The notes beneath the pieces are model-generated. The model had not been told where the DNA came from. It saw only the letters and a program-made list of their open reading frames with translations, and did not search any database. From contig JANXWJ010000117.1 of assembly GCA_025351185.1 (NCBI GenBank), forward strand, positions 1 to 34,378: 34,378 bases of DNA, in the 5' to 3' direction. Origin of the DNA: Candidatus Nanopelagicales bacterium (lineage in GTDB: Bacteria > Actinomycetota > Actinomycetes > S36-B12 > CAIYMF01). Shown here one piece after another: positions 1-6,993 of this stretch. The translations under genes and the position numbers were made by a program. The first letter of the stretch is position 1. Each line of letters opens with the position of its first letter.

Positions 1-198
1 GATCCCTACTCGAGTCCGGCGGATTCCGACCGCAACTACACCCTAAATTGTGAAGAGCCGGTTTGCCGCACGGTCGACCCGCACGATCGTGCCGGTTTTC
101 AGTGACAGATCAGCCGCTGCCGGCTGGGGCCCGGGTTGTCCCGGAAAGGGCAGCCCGTTTGAGCCACGAAATCGTCTCGCCATGTGGAGTGATCTGTC

Positions 199-209
199 CC
201 ACTCAGTGG
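199..209. promoter_or_regulatory. Short inverted repeat upstream of the methyltransferase gene
   Basis: CCACT-C-AGTGG is a perfect 5-bp dyad with a one-base centre, ending 21 bases before the ATG at 231. Its place suggests an operator or leader structure. It is short enough to be chance, and no regulator can be named from the sequence. Confidence 0.25.
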
Positions 210-230
210 ACACAAGTGCATCCTTGCCAC

Positions 231-1034
231 ATGCGCACAGCCCCGAACAACAAGGTCTGGGACGCCGCCGGCTACGACGCGTCCTTCGGGTTCGTCACGG
301 CCTACGGCGCTCCGGTGCTTGATCTGCTCGCCGCCCAGCCCGGGGAGAAGATCCTTGACATCGGTTGCGGCACAGGGCATCAGGCGGCATGGATCGCCAC
401 GTCCGGCGCCCACGTCATCGGCACCGACAGCGATGCAGCGATGCTCGAGGTCGCGCGTCGAGAGCACCCGGAGGTGACGTTCGTCCTCGCCGACGCGCAG
501 GACCGCGTTGCGCTGCGTGCCGCTGCTAGCGATGCGGTCTGCGACGCCGTGCTCTCCAACGCCGCGATGCACTGGATGCCACGGCAGGACGACGTCATCG
601 CCGGCGTCGCGGCAGTGCTGCGACCCGGTGGCCGTCTCGTCGTGGAGATGGGCGGTGTCGGCAACGTCGAGGCCATCAGTGCCGCGATCCGTGGCGCCCG
701 AGGAGACATCGGTCTCGACGCCGACGTCGCGTCGTCGTGGACCTTCCCCACCCCGGGCGAGCAGGCCGCGCGGCTCGAGCGTCACGGGTTCACCGTGCGC
801 CTCGTGCAGCTCGTCGACCGCATGACGCCGCTGGCGCCCGGCGACTCCGGCGCCGACTGGGCGCGGATGTTCGGTGCGGTGCTCGTCGACGACGTGCCCG
901 ACGACCGCCGTGCCGAGTTCGACACCGGCGTCGATGTGCACGCTCGCGCCGCGGGGCTCGACGTGCGCCCCGACGGCGAGCCCGGCTGGTGGATCGACTA
1001 CGTACGCCTGCGTTTTGTCGCGGCCCGCATCTGA
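231..1034 (+). CDS. Class I SAM-dependent methyltransferase
   Basis: A 267-residue protein of the Methyltransf_11/25 type, probably cytosolic, transferring a methyl group from S-adenosylmethionine to an unknown small molecule. Motif I (ILDIGCGTGH, residues 41-50) binds the cofactor. The acidic residue of the following strand is in VIGTDSD, and ADAQD looks like the adenine-binding loop. A later NAAMHWM segment matches the motif IV region of UbiE/trans-aconitate-methyltransferase-like enzymes. The frame is open further upstream to 63, but the residues before 231 look unlike the family, so the ATG at 231 is preferred; no clear ribosome site precedes it. The gene converges on the two-component genes, with only 11 bases between stops. 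The substrate cannot be read from the sequence. Confidence 0.85.
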   Translation: MRTAPNNKVWDAAGYDASFGFVTAYGAPVLDLLAAQPGEKILDIGCGTGHQAAWIATSGAHVIGTDSDAAMLEVARREHPEVTFVLADAQDRVALRAAASDAVCDAVLSNAAMHWMPRQDDVIAGVAAVLRPGGRLVVEMGGVGNVEAISAAIRGARGDIGLDADVASSWTFPTPGEQAARLERHGFTVRLVQLVDRMTPLAPGDSGADWARMFGAVLVDDVPDDRRAEFDTGVDVHARAAGLDVRPDGEPGWWIDYVRLRFVAARI

Positions 1035-1045
1035 GGCCGGTGCAC

Positions 1046-2518
1046 TCAGGTCGCGGCGAGCTCGCTCACTGCGCTCGGGGCGTCGTTCCCCGTCGCCGAT
1101 GCGCGCACGTTGATCGGCAGCTCCACGGTCACCGTGCTGCCCGCGTCCGGCGAGGACTCCATCTGCAGGCTGCCGTCGTGCGCGGCCACGATGGCCTGCA
1201 CGATCGAGAGCCCGAGACCGCTGCCGGTGCCGTTGCGGCGGGTACGCGATGGATCACCACGATAGAAGCGCTCCGTGGCGTGAGCGAGGTCGTCCGCACT
1301 CATGCCTGGTCCGGCGTCCGACACGACGATGCGTACGACGTCAAGGTGCTCCGTCACCACGAGGCCGACAGGTGATCCGGCGGTCGTGTAGACGCGAGCG
1401 TTGGTGAGCAGGTTGTCGACGACCTGACGAAGTCGCGCCGCGTCACCGACGACGCTGGCGGATTCGGGTGCGGTGACAGCGACCTCACGGTCGGGGGCCG
1501 CTGCCCGCAGACCTGCGGCGGCGGCGTCGACGAGCTCGACCACATCGACGTGTCGACGCTCGAGCGGTCGCTGCTGGTCGAGGCGGGCGAGGAGAAGCAG
1601 GTCGTCGACGAGCACGCCCATCCGTACGGCCTCGCCCTCGATGCGCGCGATCGCGGCAGCTCGATCGGCCTCCTGCGTGATGGCACCGTTGCGGGACAGC
1701 TCGGCATAGCCGCGGATGGTGGTGAGCGGGGTGCGCAGCTCGTGGCTCGCATCGGCGACGAAGCGGCGCAGCCGGTCCTCGCTCGCGGTGCGCTCGTCGA
1801 AGGCGTGCTCGATCTGGGCGAGCATGCCGTTGAGGGAGGCCGAGAGGCGTCCGATCTCGGTGCCGGCCGGCATGTCCGGGATCCGCTGCGAGAGGTCACC
1901 GGCAGCGATCCGCTCGGCGGTCACCTCGACGTCGTCGAGCGGTCGGAGCCCGATACGGATGACGACACCGGCGAGCAGGCCGACGAGGCCGAGCGTGAGC
2001 AGGCCGACGGCGAGCGATGCCAGCGTGGCTCGCTGGATCGTGGCGTCGATCGACTCCATCGAGATCGACTGCACGACGGTCCCGCTCCCGTCCGGGAACA
2101 CCGCGACGGCGGATCGGTAGTGGACCGTGGAGTCACCCACCCCGACCGAGTCGAAGCGCGCTGCGCCCTGCGCTCGGGCCCGCTCCACGGTGAGGCCGGC
2201 GAGGTCCGGCAGGGCCGACGTGACCTGAGAACCCTGCTCCTGGCTGATCACAGCTCCGGTCGGATCGAGCCTCGTCAGGACGAAGGGACTCGGCAACGGT
2301 CGACCGGTCGTGCGCGCGGGTGAACCGGTCGGCGCCTGGGGGAAGGATGCCCCGTCCGCGAAGCGTGCGACCCCCTGCAGCTCCCGATCCACCTGGTTCA
2401 CCAGGTAGCTGCGCAGGAGCAGGGTCCCAGCCGTTGCAGCGAGGACGAGGCCCAGCGCGGTGAGGACGAGCACGCCCATCACGAGGCGAGTGCGCAACGA
2501 CCCGAACCGGGACATCAC
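1046..2518 (-). CDS. Sensor histidine kinase (HAMP-HisKA-HATPase), partner of the adjacent OmpR-type regulator
   Basis: A 490-residue membrane sensor kinase. It has a first membrane helix at about residues 12-36, an extracytoplasmic stretch of about 125 residues, a second helix at about 165-190 and a HAMP linker to about 240. The HisKA box (DASHELRTPL) carries the phospho-accepting His259. The ATPase has N-box Asn373, G1 box DAGPGMS (401-407) and G2 box GTGSGLGLS (430-438), so all catalytic motifs are intact. The layout is that of the actinobacterial TcrY/MprB/BaeS-like kinases. The start overlaps the regulator's stop: a GTG at 2518 and an ATG at 2515 lie in the same frame across the TGA, so translation is probably coupled. 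The signal it senses is not evident. Confidence 0.93.
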   Translation of the reverse strand: MMSRFGSLRTRLVMGVLVLTALGLVLAATAGTLLLRSYLVNQVDRELQGVARFADGASFPQAPTGSPARTTGRPLPSPFVLTRLDPTGAVISQEQGSQVTSALPDLAGLTVERARAQGAARFDSVGVGDSTVHYRSAVAVFPDGSGTVVQSISMESIDATIQRATLASLAVGLLTLGLVGLLAGVVIRIGLRPLDDVEVTAERIAAGDLSQRIPDMPAGTEIGRLSASLNGMLAQIEHAFDERTASEDRLRRFVADASHELRTPLTTIRGYAELSRNGAITQEADRAAAIARIEGEAVRMGVLVDDLLLLARLDQQRPLERRHVDVVELVDAAAAGLRAAAPDREVAVTAPESASVVGDAARLRQVVDNLLTNARVYTTAGSPVGLVVTEHLDVVRIVVSDAGPGMSADDLAHATERFYRGDPSRTRRNGTGSGLGLSIVQAIVAAHDGSLQMESSPDAGSTVTVELPINVRASATGNDAPSAVSELAAT

Positions 2519-3264
2519 GAGCCGGCCCGCGCAGCCGCCGGTGTGGCACCTTGCGGCTGCCGCAGGGTGTAGCCGACGCCGCGAACAGTGCGGATGAGGG
2601 CTGTGTCGAACGGGGCGTCGACCTTGCGGCGCAGGTAGGAGATGTAGGACTCGACCACCGCACCGTCGCCACCGAAGTCGTAGTGCCAGACGTGATCGAG
2701 GATCTGGGACTTGGACACCACGCGACCCGTGTTGAGCAGGAGATAGCGCATGAGTGAGAACTCGGTCGGCGTGAGGTCGATGGCGACGCCTGCCCGGCTC
2801 ACCTCGTGTGCGTCCTCGTCGAGCACGAGGTCGGCATAGCGGAGCAACCCGTCGTCGATGTCGGACGGCGCATTGCGACGTAGCAGCGCACGCACCCGCG
2901 CGACGACCTCCTCGAGGCTGAACGGCTTGGTGACGTAGTCATCGCCACCGATGGTCAGCCCGGCGACCTTGTCCTCGACCGCGTCGCGAGCGGTGAGGAA
3001 GAGCACCGGCGTCTGGCGGCCCTCGCCCCGCAGACGGCGAGTCACCTCGAAGCCATCGACGTCGGGCATCATCACGTCGAGCACGATGAGCTCTGGGCGC
3101 CAGTCGCGCACCAGGGTGAGAGCCTCGAGACCGCTCCTCGCCGTGCGCACGTCGAAGCCGACGAAGCGCAGCCCGGTGGCCAGCAGGTCCGCTATCGAGG
3201 TCTCGTCGTCGACGACGAGGACACGTGCCTCAGGGGCCCGGGAAGTGCTGTCACGACCAGTCAT
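2515..3264 (-). CDS. OmpR/PhoB-family response regulator
   Basis: A 249-residue DNA-binding regulator. The receiver domain (about residues 13-125) has acidic pocket Asp19/Asp20, phospho-acceptor Asp63 in VLDVMMP, Thr91 and Lys113 in YVTKPFSLEEV. The C-terminal winged helix (about 145-240) carries the typical LTPTEFSLMRYLLLNTGRV and YISYLRRKVD segments. It is the first gene of a two-gene operon with the kinase, overlapping it by a few bases. It most resembles the TcrX/TrcR/MprA-like regulators of Actinobacteria; the exact orthologue cannot be fixed. The ATG at 3264 places the start about 14 residues before the first receiver strand, a normal length. Confidence 0.95.
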   Translation of the reverse strand: MTGRDSTSRAPEARVLVVDDETSIADLLATGLRFVGFDVRTARSGLEALTLVRDWRPELIVLDVMMPDVDGFEVTRRLRGEGRQTPVLFLTARDAVEDKVAGLTIGGDDYVTKPFSLEEVVARVRALLRRNAPSDIDDGLLRYADLVLDEDAHEVSRAGVAIDLTPTEFSLMRYLLLNTGRVVSKSQILDHVWHYDFGGDGAVVESYISYLRRKVDAPFDTALIRTVRGVGYTLRQPQGATPAAARAGS

Positions 3265-3314
3265 GCGACCAGTGGACCGCAGAAACCTGTGAGATTCCTG
3301 GGAGCACCCTGTCA

Positions 3315-3345
3315 GGCCGAGAGGTGTCTGAACCTCCGGTCGGCC
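3315..3345 (-). terminator. Hairpin just after the VanW-family gene
   Basis: GGCCGA-GAGGT pairs with ACCTC-CGG-TCGGCC: two helices of 5 and 6 bp with a three-base bulge and a six-base loop. It begins three bases after the VanW-family stop codon (minus strand). There is no T-run, as is usual for actinobacterial terminators. Confidence 0.5.
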
Positions 3346-3348
3346 GGG

Positions 3349-5172
3349 TCAGGCGGTCGGTGACGCCGAGGGCTTCTTCGTCGGCGTCGGAGTCGCGCTC
3401 GGATTGGCGGTGCCCGACACGGACGGCGATGGTGACGCCTTCGCCGGGTCGGTGCCGCACTTCACGGTCGGGCTCGGGCGGTAGCGGGTCGTGATCTTCT
3501 CCCGCTTGACCTCGACGCCGTCCTTGACGAACACGCGGTAGACATCGATCGAGAACCCCTCGCCGCCCTGCTGCGCGTGGCAGGTGGGGGTGCTGTCGTA
3601 CTGGATCGCGCCCGCAGGAGAGACGTTGTAGCGAGGGCCGGAGACGGCCTTGATCTTGTCGTAGGCCTTGGTGCCCCAGATCTGCACGGTGATCGAGGTG
3701 TTCTTCATGATCGTGGTGACCAGCACAGCATGCGGCGTGTCGTTCTTGAAGCTCATGTCGAACGAGCCCCACGCGACCGTGGCCTCCAGGCCGGCGCGAT
3801 AGCGCGAGATCCAGATCGAGTGCGCCTGGGTGTGCACCCGCTCCAGACCGGCGTAGAAGGCGGCGGTCCACGTCGCGGTGGCGCTGGTCGAGACGCCGCC
3901 GCCGAGGTCCTCCTTGAAGACCCCGCCCGGGCCGATGACGAAGCCCTTGGTGTAGCCGTGGGCCGCAGTGCGCTCGCCCAGGGTCTTGTTGAGCGAGAAC
4001 GTCTCTCCGGGCAGGAGCAGCGTGCCGTTGATCGACCGGGCTGCCTGACCGATGTTCTGCACGCGGTAGGCGGCATAGGGGAAGCGCTGGGTGAACGTCG
4101 ACATCTGCTCCGTCACGCCGAGTGCCTTCGCGGCCTGGGTGGTGAGCTTTGGCTCGATCGTGCCGATCTGAGCGTCGATGGCTCGGTCGGCGCCGGTCTT
4201 GCCGAGCACCGTGAGCACGTCGGCGGCGAGCAGGTCGACGTTGACGCCGCGGCCCACCTTCGACGCCACGATGACAGGCTTGCCCGAGACGATGCGGAAG
4301 GACGCATCCCGGCCCGGCGTCTCGGTGCCGGCCAGGGCCGGCGCGATCGCGGTACGCAGCACGGTGCCGTCGAGCGCGGCCTTGAGCTGGCCGTCCTGCG
4401 GGGCGAAGGTGAGCGCCTCGCCGATCGTCGATGTCGGGATCGTCGCGGTCACGGTGCCGACCTCGACGGTGACGGGTGCGGCGACGGCCGCCTGCGCGAG
4501 GGCCAGCGCCTGAGCCGACGAGTCCGACGACACGGTCGGCTCCGAGGTGACGACGGGGAGCGTCACCGGGTCGGACGACACGAGGTAGGCCGCCGCCAGT
4601 GCCTCGGCCGCACCCTTCTGGTCCACGACCGAGCCGGGCGTTCCCGGGGTCAGGGCGGCCGTGGCTCCGCGTACGACCACGGTCGGTTCGGTCGCTGGTG
4701 CGTCGCTGTCTGCGGCGAGCGAGGTCACGGTCTCGGCCAGCTTGGCCTGGTCGACGGCGGTTACCGGCGCCCGCTGGGGGCCACCGGTGAACTGCGAGAA
4801 CAGGGTGATCGGGTTCCAGATGCGGCCGGCGAGCCCGGAGACAGTCGCGGCGGTGTCGAACGTGAGACCGGCATCGGCCGGGACGACGGACACGTGATCG
4901 GTGCCGACCACCGCGGCCATCGGAGCCGTCGCGCGAGCACCGAGCGCCGTCGTGAGGGTGGCGGCCGCCTGCGACTCGCTCTGCCCGCCCACATCGACCC
5001 CCAGCACGTGGGTGCCCCGCGGCAGGCCGTCTCCGGTGGCGGCCACGAGCGCGATGTAGACCGCGGCGACGACACCGGCTGAGGTGCCAGCGATGAGCAC
5101 GCCACGGCGGCGGGCGGGTCGGTCGGAACCAGAAAGGTCCTCGACCAGGGAGGTCGGGGGCGAGGTGGTCAC
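3349..5172 (-). CDS. VanW-family protein with peptidoglycan-binding-like domains
   Basis: A 607-residue membrane-anchored, mainly extracytoplasmic protein. One membrane helix at about residues 24-46 follows a short basic cytoplasmic tail. Two PG_binding_4-like (YkuD-associated) repeats follow at about 90-190 and 235-335, then the VanW domain at about 357-490, recognisable by LLPGETFSLN, GGGVSTSATATW and the H-T-Q-A-H-S/RYRAGLEATV stretch. The tail is rich in Pro, Ser, Thr and Lys. The family occurs beside vancomycin-resistance genes in some enterococci but is widespread in Gram-positives, and its biochemical role is unknown. No van genes are present here, so resistance is not implied. The frame is open to 5337, but the GTG at 5172 is preferred because AGGA sits about eight bases upstream and the upstream residues look non-coding. 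Confidence 0.85.
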   Translation of the reverse strand: MTTSPPTSLVEDLSGSDRPARRRGVLIAGTSAGVVAAVYIALVAATGDGLPRGTHVLGVDVGGQSESQAAATLTTALGARATAPMAAVVGTDHVSVVPADAGLTFDTAATVSGLAGRIWNPITLFSQFTGGPQRAPVTAVDQAKLAETVTSLAADSDAPATEPTVVVRGATAALTPGTPGSVVDQKGAAEALAAAYLVSSDPVTLPVVTSEPTVSSDSSAQALALAQAAVAAPVTVEVGTVTATIPTSTIGEALTFAPQDGQLKAALDGTVLRTAIAPALAGTETPGRDASFRIVSGKPVIVASKVGRGVNVDLLAADVLTVLGKTGADRAIDAQIGTIEPKLTTQAAKALGVTEQMSTFTQRFPYAAYRVQNIGQAARSINGTLLLPGETFSLNKTLGERTAAHGYTKGFVIGPGGVFKEDLGGGVSTSATATWTAAFYAGLERVHTQAHSIWISRYRAGLEATVAWGSFDMSFKNDTPHAVLVTTIMKNTSITVQIWGTKAYDKIKAVSGPRYNVSPAGAIQYDSTPTCHAQQGGEGFSIDVYRVFVKDGVEVKREKITTRYRPSPTVKCGTDPAKASPSPSVSGTANPSATPTPTKKPSASPTA

Positions 5173-5346
5173 TGCACGTCCTGACACGGGCGGGTGCGCG
5201 TCTCGACCGGGGGGCGCACCGCGGCGGGCGCTGACATCCGGTCGCGGCGAGCACGATGGGGGTGGATCCAGAGTACGGGACCGACCACGAGCCTGTGACA
5301 TGCCCGATCTGCGGCGTGGCGCACACCGAGGCTTCATGACACGCCG

Positions 5347-5880
5347 TCAGCCCCGGTGTTCGCCTTCGGGCGCCAGGACGCGGAATCGGCTGCGGTAGTA
5401 GACGAGCGGCTCTGCCTCAGGTCCTACGACCACCATCTCGAGGACCTCCCCGATGACGATGTCGTGGTCGCCCGCGACGTGGACAGCCGTGGTCCGGCAG
5501 TCGAGGGTGGCGATCGCGGTGTCGAGGTGGAGCGCACCCGAGACAGCCGACCGGTGGGTCGGCGTCGTGTCGAACTGGCCCACCAGCGGTCGGCCGCGGG
5601 TCGCGAACCATCGCGCCCGACCTGCCTGGCTCGCATCGAGGACGTTGACCGACCAGCGGTCAGCAACCGTCACGGCCTCATGGAAGCGGGAGTCGTTCTC
5701 GACGCAGAACAGCACCAGCGGCGGATCGAGCGAGACCGACGTGAACGAGTTGGCGGTCATCGCGTGGTCGGACCGGCCCTCGGCGCAGGTGATCACGGCG
5801 ACGCCGGTGGCAAAGCGAGCCATGACCTCGCGGAAGGCGTCCGGCGTTACCTCGCCGGGCAGCTGCTCCGCGTTGGTCAT
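5347..5880 (-). CDS. Flavin reductase-like, FMN-binding protein
   Basis: A 177-residue protein of the flavin reductase-like (HpaC/ActVB) family, a split-barrel FMN-binding fold. Members use NAD(P)H to reduce free flavin, often for a partner monooxygenase. Family marks are FREVMARFATGVAVIT near the N terminus, then MTANSFTSVSLDPPLVLFCV, which lines the FMN site, and WFATRGRPLVGQFD in the middle. Length is normal. No monooxygenase lies next to it, so the partner, if any, is encoded elsewhere. It follows the REC-GAF gene's stop by 65 bases in the reverse direction, with no sign that it belongs to the chemosensory operon. Confidence 0.87.
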   Translation of the reverse strand: MTNAEQLPGEVTPDAFREVMARFATGVAVITCAEGRSDHAMTANSFTSVSLDPPLVLFCVENDSRFHEAVTVADRWSVNVLDASQAGRARWFATRGRPLVGQFDTTPTHRSAVSGALHLDTAIATLDCRTTAVHVAGDHDIVIGEVLEMVVVGPEAEPLVYYRSRFRVLAPEGEHRG

Positions 5881-5945
5881 GCAGCGACCCTAGAGCGGCA
5901 CCACTCTCGGGCAGGAGGCCGGTCAGGGCTCGAGCAGGCGACCGG

Positions 5946-6944
5946 TCAGGCGTGCACGCCCGAGAGGCGGGCGTGATCAATGACGACAGCAGCAGGTGAA
6001 GCGACGAGGCGCAAAGTCGTGAGCGCGGACTCGCCGAAGGCGTTCGCGACCCCGCTCGAGAGCGCAAGCAGCCCCATCATGCGACCGCCGGCTCGCAACG
6101 GCATCGACAGGAACGTCGCCATTCCGGGGCTCTCCAGCCCGTCGGGGTCGGCAGCACCCAAGCGGTCGTGCGCGTCCGCGAGCATCGGCGAGAGCTCCGA
6201 CATCGAGGTCGCTCCGCCGGTGGCCTGCTCGGACGCCTCGGCAACAGCAGCGAGGAAATCGCGATAGTGCTCGTGCGTCACCTCACGGGAGACCGAGACG
6301 TACGTCGCCTCCGGGGCGAGGCCGTCGGCGCCGAGCAGCATCACGCTGACCAGGTCGCAGTCGACGATGCGCTCCATGGACTCGAGCACGGCGGCGACCG
6401 TCTCCTCGAACCCGTGCACGTCGGTCGCGATCGACGTGACGTCCTGCGTCACCGATGCCTCGAAGAGGTTGCGGTCGAGCAGGTCGCACACGCGCACGAG
6501 GACGTCGTCGTCGCTGAGCTCCAGCGGGTCGGCCTTGAGCGCAGTGCGACCACCACGTGCCGCTCGGGCCTGCTCGATGGCGGAGGTCACGGCCTCGACC
6601 AGCTCGGGCGCCTCGAAGTCCTTGGTGAGGAATCGATCAGCGCCGGCACGCGCACCCCAGTAGCGGTCACTGGCTGCGTTGAGCGAGGTGAGGAACAGCA
6701 CCGGGATGTCTGCGGTCTGCCAGTCGTCCTTGAGCAGCCGCGCTGCGACGTATCCAGAGACACGGGGCATCTGCACGTCGAGGATGACGACGTCGGGCAT
6801 GGTGCGGAACACCGTCTGCACAGCCTCCACACCGTCCTCGGCGAGGACGACGTCGAACCCGGCGCCGCTGAGGACGCCGCCGACGATGCGACGCATCGTG
6901 GGGCTGTCGTCGGCGACGACGACGGTCACCTGGCGGTCGTTCAT
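5946..6944 (-). CDS. Response regulator with GAF output domain (REC-GAF), probable output of the chemosensory cluster
   Basis: A 332-residue protein with no DNA-binding or obvious enzymatic domain. The receiver (about residues 5-125) has Asp12/Asp13 and phospho-acceptor Asp56 in VVILDVQMP, a switch Thr in LFLTS, and the usual Lys in FLTKDFEAPELV. After a linker, a GAF-like domain fills about 165-328. GAF domains bind small molecules or mediate dimer contacts; the ligand here is unknown. The start is the ATG at 6944, because GGAGGA lies five bases upstream; the frame is open to 7112 but those codons overlap the kinase gene. The gene lies 49 bases after the CheA-type kinase gene, so it is the likely receiver of its phosphate, in place of a CheY. 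Confidence 0.85.
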   Translation of the reverse strand: MNDRQVTVVVADDSPTMRRIVGGVLSGAGFDVVLAEDGVEAVQTVFRTMPDVVILDVQMPRVSGYVAARLLKDDWQTADIPVLFLTSLNAASDRYWGARAGADRFLTKDFEAPELVEAVTSAIEQARAARGGRTALKADPLELSDDDVLVRVCDLLDRNLFEASVTQDVTSIATDVHGFEETVAAVLESMERIVDCDLVSVMLLGADGLAPEATYVSVSREVTHEHYRDFLAAVAEASEQATGGATSMSELSPMLADAHDRLGAADPDGLESPGMATFLSMPLRAGGRMMGLLALSSGVANAFGESALTTLRLVASPAAVVIDHARLSGVHA

Positions 6945-6993
6945 GATGTCCTCCGGAGTGCTTGGGTGCGTCGAGCTGTAGGGGGTCGCGTGG

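Noticed and set aside
3349-5172. A vancomycin-resistance locus, suggested by the VanW-family protein.
   Set aside because: No vanH, vanA, vanX or similar gene is present, and VanW-family proteins are common in Actinobacteria without resistance.
3251-5326. An open frame of 691 codons on the minus strand overlapping the VanW-family gene in another frame.
   Set aside because: Its residues are mainly Arg, Gly, Asp and Pro, without hydrophobic pattern, while the VanW frame has clear domains and a ribosome site.
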